In this document: in pieces, positions 46,120-57,365 of the stretch
Numbering within the stretch: the first letter of the stretch is position 1
Layout: each line of letters starts with the position of its first letter
Assembly (NCBI GenBank): GCA_000827265.1
Contig: KN834756.1
Span: 778,385-842,384 of the forward strand
DNA length: 64,000 nt
Origin: Collybiopsis luxurians FD-317 M1
Taxonomy: Eukaryota; Basidiomycota; Agaricomycetes; Agaricales; Omphalotaceae
Reading direction: 5' to 3'
Made by a program: the position numbers and the translations under genes
Notes under the pieces: generated by a model
Told to the model about the DNA's origin: nothing
Seen by the model: only the letters and a program-made list of their open reading frames with translations
The model's database searches: none

Positions 46120-48255
46120 CTAGTTCCAAACAGGATCAGTTTTGGAATAACAAAAAAAAGGATATCCACCTACGACGTAGGTAGTCTGGCTTGCCGTTGT
46201 ATCGGAAGGACTTATAGGTGAACTTGACGATGTCGAGTAGTTGGACGACTCATGTTGCCACCTGCCGTGTTCCTCGTCAGTGTGGGTTGTCGTATGAATT
46301 CTGAATTCTATGCCACGCTGGTCGTCCCCGGCTGAGGCACGGTTGTCTGCACTCCCACTCGTTGAGCTACGTTGGCGAGCATTGAGCATCGCTAAGAAGG
46401 AGCCTGCATAGACTAAAGGACGATAAAAAATGAGAACATTGGAGACCCATTCATGACTGTGCCTACGAACATTTGGTCGACAAGAACTGAAGACTTAGGA
46501 AAACCAGGTTGTCAGGCATGAGGGTATACTACGATAGATAATCAGCAAAGAGCGCATCCGCCATATTGATGAGGAGACCCACAGTGAACAAGGTTGAAAG
46601 CGAGCATGCACTGACACGAAAGGTCAGTCACCATGGCAGCATGACTCGCTGAGGATATCTCACCTAGTGAACAGTCCGGAACTCAGACTATATTGCATCA
46701 CGGTTGAGATCCTCGAGTTCAACCTGAATAATTTGTAAAAAGATGAAATTGAAATTAAGTGCCTGACGGACAGACTGAATGAATATGATGCTCACCTAGA
46801 TCCTGCACCTCGACTTTTGTGGAGATAGTAACACATGGCAGCCGCAATCGTGAAATCGATAGCCGTAGACGTTGCGAGCGATGCATCGATGGCCCACTGC
46901 GAAAAGATCATATGCTTTAGGAACAGAATAATACAGAGCTTCGAAGAAATAATGCCCATACCGAAACAGGTTGCAAACCTTGGAACGTATCGATCGTGTA
47001 GCTGATGTACATGTTATTCATACTCCAAGGTTATGGAAAATAACGGAGAACACATACATTTTGTAGGCCAAAGCTGTCAATTCAAATAATTAAGTCCATG
47101 ACCGAACGTGCGAAGAAGATTAAAAAAACTCACCAGCTCCGATACCTGGCGAAGAGGAAAAAGATTTGCATAAGGATTACTCTTTGTATGGGAAAGTCGT
47201 TGCGAAGCAACCCACCAAAACCACCTGCTACGATAAGTGCCTATGTAAAGGATGAGTCCACAAGGGTTATGCTGATAACGTATTCAATATAGATATACGC
47301 ACCACAATGTACCCCAAAACGCCATGATGATATCCACCCACTGATAAATGGATTAGAGGCGTAGGAGAGTAAGAGGAAGGACGAAAAGCACGCACGGATC
47401 CAGACGCGGTAAGCGTACAAACTGTGTGAGAGAGAGAAGCAATATTGAATTAGTCGCGCCACTCCTAGTACAATAACTGTGTGCCCAGGGTTATAGGCCT
47501 TAAGGGACTTGCCTTTGAACGCACAGGATGATGATCACCTGATTTAGAAGAAAATTTTCCACTTAGAACGAAAACAAAGAACATTCTTTACTTGGAAGGC
47601 ACTTACATTGATGGTTACTTGAGCCTGAAAGCATATATGGTATAGGTCCAATCAATAGCTGAACAGACTGTTGCCAACAATTAACGGCCACTGACCTTGA
47701 CCGACCTAAGAAGTCGTGACATCGTCAAATCAGCTTGGGCGCGAAAAATGTAGGAATGTGAATGCCTCACCAAACGACGAATGCCAACTTGGTCACATCT
47801 CCAAATCCTTTGATGGCGTAGTGATACACAGCGTGGACAATGAGTATGAGATGGACTAGATCAAGTGTCCTAATGAGTCATTGTGTGAATTTTCGACGTT
47901 AGATTAGAGAAACCAGCAAGTAAGAAGATTCCACGAACCATAGAACAGCCACCTAATTGCACGCCCAAACCGTTGGATTGAGTACGATGGAACGACTTGT
48001 CATCCAAGAGGTACTTACCGCGATCTTGTGAAGGCGCGAGTCTCGACGGTAATGGTGATAGTATAGATAGACCTGGAGCGTAGTAATACCGAAGAGGCTG
48101 TGAAAGAGGATAAGATTATCAGTTTGGAATCAATAAGGTCGAGTCAATCCAATGACTCACAAAGTAGCTCCTACTATCCCCAGAAAAGCCGCTCCAAGCG
48201 TATTATCGAGCGTCTGGTTTGCAACGCTATGAGCAATAGTCCCATTCGAAGCTGA
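46120..48255 (-). CDS. DUF6534 multi-pass membrane protein
   Basis: Start ATG 48255, MSASNGTIAHSVANQTLDN, then TLGAAFLGIVGATLFGITTL and QVYLYYHHYRRDSR, the usual opening of DUF6534 proteins. At least a dozen short exons follow on the minus strand: TLDLVHLILIVHAVYHY, AQVTIN-VIIILCVQ-SLYAYRVW, GGYHHGVLGYIV, IDASLATSTAIDFTIAAAMC with YYLHKSRGAG, TVMQYSLSSGLFT, CSLSTLFTVGLLINMADALF, and the last exon GSFLAMLNARQ with a Ser/Thr-rich tail ending near 46120. About seven hydrophobic segments are seen, as in the family. The intron near 47512 has a GC donor (GCAAGT). The family is large in agaricomycetes and uncharacterised; a plasma-membrane sensor role is only inference. Exact exon edges after 47300 are tentative. 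Confidence 0.8.
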
Positions 48256-49382
48256 CATCCTGAATTATTATAAGCCTCGCCTGTGCGATAAGGCGACAAA
48301 AGAAGTGGGTATCCTGATAAACGAAGAACGATGAGAGAGGGGAGGGGGAGGGGAAGCGTCAAGGCCCAAGATTAGCCGACGTTCGATGGCCAGAATAAAA
48401 GGGAGTCGATTGACCCTTAATGAAGCCTACAGCAATCCGGAAGAGAGAAAAGAAGAAAGGAGCGACGCGACGAAGCTGTGATAGCTCCGGAGTAAAAAAG
48501 AAAAAAAGAAACTCCAAATCCGCACAAGATGAATTCAATTACGACATGACAATTTTGACTCTTTTGGGCCAGGCATGAAAAGATGCGAGATGCGATACCG
48601 GTCATGAAATGACCTTACGCGCACACACACACGGCCGACTTCTTCGTTAACCGCATACGGTTGTTCCTAAATGGCCCAAAATAGTCCGAATGTCCACAAG
48701 GTATAAAGCGAAAAACAAAAAGCTGTTGAAATACGGGAACGTGTCGAGCGAAAAAATGGGTATTCTGTATCAATGTATATATCTTTGTTGGGCTGTTAGA
48801 CATGTGCCAGGATCTGATGTGGAAGTAATTTCCAAGTATAACGATAGTTGGATAGGTCTGGATTATGCGCGCTCTTGAGCGCAACTGTTGAGAAGCTTGA
48901 GCAGCTAGATGGCTAAAGAGTGAATTCGCTAGAAGACGAGCTCAGGGGTGGCACATCCAAGATGAAGAGACAGCTGTGTAGGGCGGTGTGGGAGAACCAG
49001 AAAGCACGGAGACAGGAAAGATCGGAGCCGATGTAAGTGCGGTGCGCCTCCAAGCACGTGAGAATTCAATTGATGCGTTTGATCAGAAGTACATGTACAT
49101 GTCCTAGAAAAACGGAAAAAAGTATATCAAAAACATAAACGGTGACCCGCTCGAATCACCACAATGTCCTCTGATCAAACGACGGGATGGCAAATTAGTT
49201 CCAAGTTACATACATCCTAAGCATCCAAGGTCAGATATAGAGTATCCCCGCCTCCAGATCTAAATGTACTCACCTGCTCAAATGGCCGGTTAGTAAATTA
49301 CTTCTCTATGTATCCCACTCATTAGCTCTACATAGGAATAGTTAGTCCCGTCTCTAGAGATCCGTCAAAGCCACTCACCCGC
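48256..49382. other. Intergenic, nothing recognised
   Basis: Includes a purine-rich run (48330-48350), a run of CA dinucleotides at ~48623 and a small direct repeat, CTCACC(T/C)GCTCAAATGGC(C/T)GGTT, at 49271 and 49375. No gene. Confidence 0.5.
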
Positions 49383-50698
49383 TCAAATGGCTGGTTGGTA
49401 AATTACTTCTCCATCCCACCCATCAGCTCTGGTAGTAAATTCGCGAACCACCTTCTGGCCCCCGTCTAGAGCTACCAGCCACCGCATGAACTTTGCTGCC
49501 AAGACTGGATCCAGCAGGGATTTACTAGCTCCGAGAAGGGCGTTGCATGGGTTCAGGAGTGCCCTGTCGGATTCTTCATCGTTGTCGTCATTAATCCGGT
49601 TCGCCACTTGTGCCGGGGAAGCGAGATTAATGAGGTCGCCGCTAACATCAGGCGAATCAACCAAAGGTGCAGCGTGGGCCGCGCGTTGTGGCGTATGACT
49701 TATATGAAGCTTTCCTTTGTATACCTGCAATCCAGTCCGAGCAGCTTTATCGCTCGAGAGTCATATCCCACGATCGGTGAGCGTATATTCCTCCAAGACG
49801 GAAGCGGCACGAAGAGCTTCTTGAGGAAAGCGGGGATATAAGTGATACCAAACGGCCGTGGGAGCAGCCCATGGAACCTAACCTTCAGGGTGAGTCGAAC
49901 TCGGAGATATTGTGGATGAAGAGCCCGCCCACCTGTCCAATCTTGATAAACAGTTCGCTCTCCTTGATGTTCGTCGCACTTTTATCAAATCGGGAGAGAA
50001 AACGTATGGGGGGACGTTTCGAGGTGGGAGGAGTCTATCAACAAGACGTCGTGAATGAAAGCACGGAGGAAGCTGCAAGAACACCTACGACAGCATCTTG
50101 TGCCCCACCAGCGGCGATTTTCGAAAAGATTTCATGAACGGAATCACCTGGAGCTAATCCTGCAGGATTCGAAGCTGGTCCGACGAGATAAAAGTGATCC
50201 TTTGAGGGTGAGTGAACGATGAGAGAAAGAATTGTTAGGGACTGTTAACAAACTTACCACAAATACCAGCTCTCGTTTAACAGCTTGCTGACGTTTTAGC
50301 AAGGCCATCTCGGCGGCTTCATTGTATGTCAGGGCAACATCCACCCACCCGGAGGCAAGGTACGAGAGACTTTGCGTTGTGTCTCCCAAATACCATTCGA
50401 CCTGCGAAGAGTAATCAGCGACTGTGAAATCGTCTCAAGCAAGCCAACGTACCAGGAATGGGGCCTCACGAGGATAATTGTGGCTCTCCGAATCTTTCAC
50501 GCACCACCGCACAAAGGCATCGGCTAACGCTCCGACAAGCCCTGACTGTCCAGCGCCACCATTTGCCACGCGCAGACGCACGGTCTTTGCTTCATCGTAT
50601 CCTCCGTTATACGTTTGCGAAGGATGCAGGGGAGAAGGATTTGCGGTCCGAGACTGGTCTGAAGTCTGGGAAACGATACTAGGGGTGAATGACAACAA
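49383..50698 (-). pseudogene. TupA-like periplasmic-binding-fold protein, one nonsense codon
   Basis: Exons 50698-50453 (5' limit uncertain), 50401-50258, 50199-50089, 50034-49933 and 49877-49383 join in frame. The product matches the fungal PBP-like (tungstate-binding TupA type) family: LRVANGGAGQSGLVGALADA, WYLGDTTQSLSYLASGWVDV with ALTYNEAAEMAL, DHFYLVGPASNPA, FLSRFDKSATNIKESELF, LYPRFPQEALRAASVLEEYT, LLNPCNALLGASKSL, GGQKVVREF. After EEYTLTDRG the expected Thr-Trp reads ATA-TGA, a stop at 49763-49761, and the frame continues correctly to the natural end. The first coding exon lacks an ATG; a signal-peptide exon probably lies near 50700-50780. Bacterial relatives bind oxyanions for ABC import. 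Fungal function is unknown. Confidence 0.78.
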
Positions 50699-51529
50699 TC
50701 CTGAATGAGTTCACCAGGAATAACCAAGAGAAAAAAGGCCTACAAGGATGTGGTAAGTTGTGTCATGACCTTCGGATGCAAAAAAGCTGAAAGCGGAAAG
50801 GCTGAAAGAGCTAAAGTTATCGGAATAACCTCGTCAAACACGAGGCAGAGTATATAACAATCCTCGCATAAAAAACGAGTTTCTGTTCTTTACGTCGTCT
50901 CGGTCTCGTCGGACTAGCCAAATAATGTTCGAAAAAAAAACGAGTTGATGCTTTTTACGTAGCCAAGACTGTCGAACTGCCGGTCGTTGAGCCAGGCAAA
51001 AGGTCGTTGTCAAGTGACTTGGGGCAGGCAAAGACGCAATGAGAAACAGAGTAAAGAGTAAAATGGGTCAAGAACAGTTCGCAAGGTCGTAAAGACTGGT
51101 TGGTCATGGTTCAAAGAAGAGTCGGGCGACGGTTAGCGCTGAGCTGCCTCTTGGCGCTGAGCGTTGATTCGCTGAACGTGACGCGTAGACGTGACTTTCA
51201 CGTGATCAGTCTGACACTTAGGACTTACAAGCCACGTCGTGTTCTTCAGAAGCAGAACGCGTCTTGTTATTTCCAAAAGTAGCGGAAGGCATGGGGGGAC
51301 CATCCAGGATGGTGAAATAATAATGAGAATGAAGATACAATTAATGGGACCAGTTGTTTTAACAACCTCAAAACTTCAAACAAATAGGTATATCCAAAGC
51401 TAACCAGCGCCCATTAAACTTCCCCCGATATATCTATCACATCATTTAGCTCTTCTCCCCAAACTGACTTGAAATGTGTGCTCTAACCTCTCTCAACCCA
51501 CTCCCCCGGCGACACCCAGCATGAGTCAC
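50699..51529. other. Intergenic, transition to repeat-rich DNA
   Basis: CpG-containing gene-side sequence changes at about 51.3 kb to AT-rich, CpG-poor sequence. No gene is recognised. A short repeat (AAAAAACGAGTT, TTTACGTCGTC / TTTACGTAGCC) occurs at 50870 and 50935. Confidence 0.4.
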
Positions 51530-51870
51530 TTAGCAAGAAAGTTGACCGCATTTCTGGCAGCTGGTTCGAACCCCATAATCACAAGTGTGCCCAGTGTCCT
51601 TGTTACACTCAAATACATGACTGTTGGTGCAAGACAGGTTGATGGCCTCGTTGTCACAAAATTGACCTTGGACACTGTTGCAGGTGCAAGAGGAGGGGGT
51701 ACAGGATCGCTGATCGTAACACTAAATTAGTACAAGTAAAGACTGTTCACAACAAAGATGATACATACAGCATTAATCTTGATGTTGCGGATAGCAGGGA
51801 CTGGGGCAGCCTGCTCAGCAGCAACGACTATGAGAGCAGCGGCAAAGATAGTAGAGAAAACGACAAAGAA
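51530..51870 (-). pseudogene. Cys-rich small secreted protein, copy 1 (start exon lost)
   Basis: Exon 51870-51769 encodes the signal-peptide core (FFVVFSTIFAAALIVVAAEQ, AAPVPA) and exon 51709-51530 the Cys-rich part (SCTPSSCTCNSVQGQFC, SCTNSHVFEC, HTCDYGVRTSCQKCGQLSC). Both are in frame and end at TAA 51530. The intact paralogue at 54706 has a two-codon first exon (ATG AAG) ~60 bp upstream of the signal exon. Here the sequence between the upstream landmark CTAGTTTGTGTATTTTCCAG and the signal exon is shortened and lacks an ATG-AAG-GT exon, so translation start appears deleted. Confidence 0.7.
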
Positions 51871-53059
51871 CTGTCACTGTTTGGTGTCAGACTAACATTT
51901 GGCTGGAAAATACACAAACTAGAGCCCTGTAATATCATTTGGGGTTGTCAGAGAATACAGAGCTCTTGCTGTTCCTTGACGGTAAGTTCGCTCCTACTTT
52001 GGATCATGTTATTGTTAGTACCCTCAAGTACTCCACTCGTGATAGGTTGGAGCCAACTTCTCTCTCCCCTGAGTCTTGACCCCCCTCTGTGAATTGTCAG
52101 TATGATTGAAATTAGTCGACTGACCTACTTTTGCAGTGACACTGAGCCGGAAAGTTAATGATTCAAAAAGTTCAGAGCAGATTTATCTGCTCACTGTATT
52201 CCCCCTGCTCCTTAGTCTTCCTATTGAGGACATCAAGGAAGAAGAACCTTCTCTGGCAAAATCCAATTGCTTAGGTGCAACCCTCTTGAAGAACCCCTCG
52301 TATGATTACAATACAATTCCGTGTCTTGTTTTGCAAACTGCCAAGAGGTGGAGCCACTGCATTAAACTCTACATTTGAGACTCGGGGAGATGCATGTGTT
52401 TTTGTCAAGGATGAAATTGATGTTGTGGAAAAACAGAGATTGTGCTCAGTTAGCTGTTTAAAATTTGCAGTTAGTGTGTGCAGTCTAACCTGGCTGCTCA
52501 GTTAGAAAAATAGGGGCAGGATATCGATATGCACTCCTCATTATTTCAATCCAGATTCTATAACCCAACTAAGTAGAAGCTGCCGTCGCTTTCTGTGGCA
52601 TACACTGAGTCCAAGACTCATTGATAATTGCTAATACTGTTGAGATTTTTGGTGAAGCAACTTGTTAGCTGAAGAATGGGCAAGAAACTTCGAGAATACA
52701 GAAGTATTTTTCTTACTAAGATACTTACAGATTGCTGTAGAATGTTTTAGATTACTTACAGTACAGTATGTAAGCTATGTACAAAGAGGCAATGGAGCAT
52801 GTGTTTGCTAGGGAAGCACTCAAAGCCTCAACAAGTGCAATAAACTATTTCTATTCATTACATACAGTCAGTAACTCTACATCAGGAAGTGCCCCAATCC
52901 AGTGTGCAATTGTTCACTACATACGCACACTTAACAAATCCTACCCATCATAACTCAGATCAAGATTTACCCACTCTGAGTAGTGATTCAGAGACATGGC
53001 TGTTAGTGTAGGCTTGCTGATCAGAATGCAAGATTAGTATGCTCACCTGATGTGGTTCT

Positions 53060-53190
53060 TCATAGCAAAACACCACATACAGTGTTTAATTTTTGAGCAA
53101 CAAGGGCAGGGTCTGGGGCAGCTTCTTCAGCAGCAACAACAAGAACAACTGCCGAGAGAGTGGAGAAGATGGTCAAGAATCATAGTATTA
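53060..53190 (-). pseudogene. Cys-rich small secreted protein, copy 2 (relic)
   Basis: The signal exon is readable (FLTIFSTLSAVVLVVAAEE, AAPDPALVA), but its splice acceptor reads CTATGA instead of CTACAG. Downstream, the Cys-rich exon is collapsed to AYTNSHVSES, having lost most cysteines by deletion. It lies midway between copies 1 and 3 on the same strand. Confidence 0.65.
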
Positions 53191-54705
53191 TGATGTTAGA
53201 CCAATGCTCAAATAGTAAGTTGTAGGATGCCAAAATTCATTGCTTGAGTGCAAGCGAACTCAGAGTTTAGTTTCTGGACCAGAGGAAAGCTATTCAAAAT
53301 AGAGCCCTTTCATATATGATATTTCTCCATGTCATCTGGAAATGAGGAAAATTTTGTTGTGTCTTGGCTGTGACAAATGAATAGTAGGTATTTGGAGTAG
53401 GAGTTAATGATCACCTCTCCATTACATGTCAGTCGCTGCTACTCTTTATGGTTAGAGTCGGAAGGAAAAATATCCTCTTTACCCCCTTCAGGCTTCAATG
53501 GATCATAAGCGATAGAAACTAGGCTACCAGCCTCATACCATGTGTGCAACAACCAGTTCTTTTTGAATGGCCAACAGCCTCCATCTGCTTACAAAGGGAA
53601 TAGTCTCCCTCTTTTACAAGTTACAAATTGCCAAGGCCAAACTAAGTTGAAATAATAGCCCTCCAAGAGAACATTCTTTGAACAGCAAACAGAACAGTGG
53701 AATTCAGATGTCAGAGTTAATAGGAGACAGATATAGGCTATTCAGAAAATCATGTGGTTGGATAATGAAACTGATATTTGAAGTTCATTGACTGACCAGG
53801 AATAAACATCTGTTGGACAGGATACATGTCAAGCCAGTGTATTGTTGTGCTGGTACTACTCATCACAAGTTCAAATTCTAGTTCCACTTAATGCATAGAT
53901 CGAGCCGCTCACAAACTCACTAGAATTTTCCAAGAGGTCTGAACAAGAACCACATGCTAGCTACACCACACACCTTGATGGAATGTATGTCATCTGAATG
54001 CAATATTTGAGTAAATGAAATTCAACTCTGACAACTTCAATTTCAATCCAACAATGTTGTTGATTGAGAAGAAGTGAAGATATCTGGTACTTCCTCAAAC
54101 ATGCAAAGTGCTTGCTTGAGTGCAAAATATACTTATTACTACACAACCTCCCACTCAGCCGAGCTATCTGGCAAGTATAATTGACCAAAGCTAGCAAAGA
54201 GGGCAACCCTCCTCCAGTATGGTTTTATGTATGGTAATATTCTATTTATAGGATCTATTTGCATATTGAACTCAAAGCCTGTATCAGTATTACTAGAGGG
54301 TAAAATGTGTTGATAGAAGTTCGGAGTTCGCAATAAGCATTTAATATTGGACAGCATAAATGTTTAGAGAGAATTGAGCACCAAGAAATGCCATATCAGT
54401 AATTTGGAAAGCTGTATCTTGATTCTAATGAAAAAAAAGACCAAATGGAAGACTGAAAACTGAGAACTTATGACAGAACTTCTGGATGGCCATGCTGGAA
54501 GTAGAGACCTTCTAACATGCATATTACAACTCTCTCAGGTTTGTGTACCATTAATGGATGTGCTCAATCTTATCTCATACTATGTTCATAGAAATTCCAT
54601 CTCATATTTCTGACATCATATTGAAACATATTTATATTACATATCTCAAAGCCAATTCAAAAGTGCACATCAAATCCTACTTCTCCTGCAGTTTGCAGTT
54701 CCCAT

Positions 54706-55109
54706 TTAGCAGGTAAGTTCACCACACTGCTGGCAGCTGGTTTGAACACCATAATTGCAACTTTGGCCAGTCAACACATTACATTTGAAGACATGGCCAT
54801 TGGTGCAAGTTTTGTTGACCACCTGATTCCCACAGAACTCACCTTGAACCTTGTTACATGTACAAGCAGAAGGAGTGCAGGCTCGCTGATCACAATGCAA
54901 GATGAGTATTTGTAGCTGGAGTGCTTTATAGCAGAATATTACATACACCATTCAATTCTTGATCAACAAGGGCAGGGACTGGGGCAGCCTGTTCAGCAGT
55001 GACAATGAGAGCAGCTGCAAAGAGGGTGAAGGAAATAGGAAAGAACTGTAGGATTATGATGTTAGACCAGCTATCAAATAGTAAGCTGTAAAATGCTTAC
55101 TACCTTCAT
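54706..55109 (-). CDS. Cys-rich small secreted protein, intact copy 3
   Basis: Exons 55109-55104 (ATG AAG), 55045-54949 and 54881-54706 sum to 279 nt (92 aa) in frame. Residues 1-20 are a signal peptide (MKFFPISFTLFAAALIVTAE); a short linker follows, then a Cys-rich mature part of ~60 residues with the pattern C-x5-C-x-C, QGEFC, KTCTNGHVFKC, QSCNYGVQTSCQQCGELTC (10 Cys, enough for five disulphides). The last exon begins after an unusual GCGAG acceptor. Such small secreted Cys-rich proteins are common in agaricomycetes. The family is uncharacterised and could act outside the cell or at the wall. It is the only intact member of a three-copy tandem array. Confidence 0.8.
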
Positions 55110-55645
55110 CTTTAAGTGCAAGCAAACTAAGACAAGTGTAGTTTCTGGAACTGCAGAAAAATTATGCAAACTTGAGCCTTTTATATCTCTCTAAGCTGTC
55201 TGAAAATTGAGAGATGTCTTTGTTTTGTTGGTCACAAATAGTGGCATTAGGACTTAACATTTACTTCCCTCTTGAATTAATTTGCCATCGGCAACTACTT
55301 TCCTAACAATTGGAGTTAAAAGGAAAGATCTCCCTATATATATCCCTTTTATGGCTTCCTTTGTTGAAAAGCGTTTATAGTAACTGCTACTTGTTTCCAG
55401 GAATAATGAACACCTTTCATCCCCTTAACATGGGAAATTGTCTCTCCAATCCTCTGTCCAACCCTCTGTGTCCTGTATGGGATTAAAATTGCCTACCCAC
55501 TTTCTAACAGCAAACAGTTGAGCTTGGGTCACAGAGCTAACTACGACAAATATTTTACTATTCTTGGAGCTTGGAAGATCATGTGCTTGCCACTTGGAAG
55601 TTTGAGAATGAACCTGATCTTGAAAGTACATTGAGGAACATCTGA

Positions 55646-56588
55646 CATCAGGAAAAAGTCCCTATAGCCCAGGCACATATGGGTTGTTACAGGTTGTCCT
55701 AAGGCAGTTTAAGGCTTCTCAGGAATCCTGGGCTATATAGGCTGCCCAAAATGCCAAGGGACACCCCCAAAACCCTGTGGAGCCTGAGAGTCCCTGGGAA
55801 TCCCTGAGGATCCCTGAGACTGCCCTGAAGATCCCTGGGGATCTTTCAGGTGTCCCAAGGCTTCAATATATAAATGTGAAATAATAAAATATACTTTCAT
55901 CTGTCCTTCTATTTACTCTACACTATATATTCTACTCTTGTATTGCTTTTAATGTACTGTAGTATTGTATTTTATTATATAGGTGTAATGGTTTATTGTT
56001 GCCTATTACTTCAGTTTTACTAGTCAGTTATTATACTTTAAGTACAGTTTATTATACTAATATAAGCTCTGTATTGACTTGACATACTTGACTACAGTAT
56101 ATTTATGTAGTACAAAGCCTATACATATATACATAGTATATATGCAATAAGTTATAATAATATTGTGCATTTTTGGACCATGAGAAAATTTTTTTGATTG
56201 TAGACAGTTCACAGTGAGCTCATCATGTGATTCATGAAGAAAGTGAAAACCTCTGCATAATTCTCACTAAATAAATGTTCTAGTTGTGCATTAATGCAAG
56301 AATAATGCATAACTATATATTTGCAATCCAATTTTGTATAATTTGTAGCATTTTAAATATTTCTGCTCCTAGGATCCTCAGGGAGCCCCAGGGAGCCCTC
56401 AGGGACTCTCAGGTTATTTTCAAACATCTTCCAGGGAGCCTAGGAACTGGCCCAAAACCTGGGAACCCTAAGCAACCTAAGCAACTTGGAGTACCTGAGA
56501 GTGCCTGAGGGCTCCTAGGATTTGGCCATTTTCCTGGGCATCCTCAGGCTTCCTGTATTTGCCTGGGCTTAAGGTACTTTTCCTGATG
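55646..56588. mobile_element. 943-bp inverted-repeat element, complete
   Basis: The left end CATCAGGAAAAAGTCCCTA, then AGCCCAGGCA, and the right end (reverse complement CATCAGGAAAAGTACCTTA, AGCCCAGGCA) are inverted repeats. Blocks of CCCTGAGGATCCCTG words adjoin both ends and an AT-rich core lies between. The right 380 bp also occur at 1-390. A related uninterrupted site is found at 53803-53850 (AACATCTG-TTGGACAGGATA), which matches the two flanks here (AACATCTGA, GAACAGGATA). Non-coding; superfamily unknown, and any target duplication is at most 2 bp. Confidence 0.8.
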
Positions 56589-56956
56589 GAACAGGATAGA
56601 TGTCAAGTTAGTGTATTGTTCGCAACAACCATCCTCCACCACATCTCTAAACCTGACTACTACCATATACCACTACCTCAAATCTGCCAAGGCTTTTCTT
56701 GAATGCAATGAGTTCACATGCTCCAAACAAGAACTGCATGTAATTATAGCACACCACAACATCCTGATGGAACTTATGTGGATTGGGTGCAGAACCCAAT
56801 AACTCTGATCCAAAGTTATCCCCAGAGAATGAGAGTAGGTCATGTCAAATGAAGAGTTCAGATCTTCAGAGCAGAGGTGATGTGGTAATGGCCAAATCAT
56901 CATGAAACTGGTTGATATTGGTTCAAACAACTCAAAATATTCAAAATCAATCAGGC

Positions 56957-57357
56957 TAGGCTTGTACCCAGCCTGTCTATGAAGGTCTAATGAGGACCTG
57001 TTGATAGACAGGCTGGTGGATCTCTTGATTATTTGGGTGTGTGCATATGGAGTTTGAATTTTCATTGCAGCCATTACTATTCATGCAAGAGCTGGCCTTG
57101 GGATTTGGAAAATAGCCAAGTATGTACTGATATTACAGATATCATAATACTACATAAAAGTTGCTGTAAATTTAGATTTTACCAAGATTTTGTTCAGTGT
57201 GTTTAGCAGCAGTAGCAGAAATGCTGAAGACCTGTCAGCTGTCAATGGTGCAGATTTCAAACTCCATGTGCACCTACACAGACATTCATGAGATCTGCCA
57301 GTCTGTCTATTGACAGGTCCTCATTAGGCCTTCATAGACAGGCTGGATACAAGCCTA
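56957..57357. mobile_element. 401-bp foldback element with 8-bp target duplication
   Basis: Arms of ~110 bp (56957-57062 and 57245-57357) are inverted copies: TAGGCTTGTACCCAGCC at the left, GGCTGGATACAAGCCTA at the right. They are flanked by identical AATCAGGC (56949-56956, 57358-57365). Each arm also contains its own inverted repeat CAGCCTGTCTAT...ATAGACAG, so the element can fold at two levels. The 8-bp duplication and TAGG ends fit a hAT-like MITE. No coding. Confidence 0.88.
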
Positions 57358-57365
57358 AATCAGGC

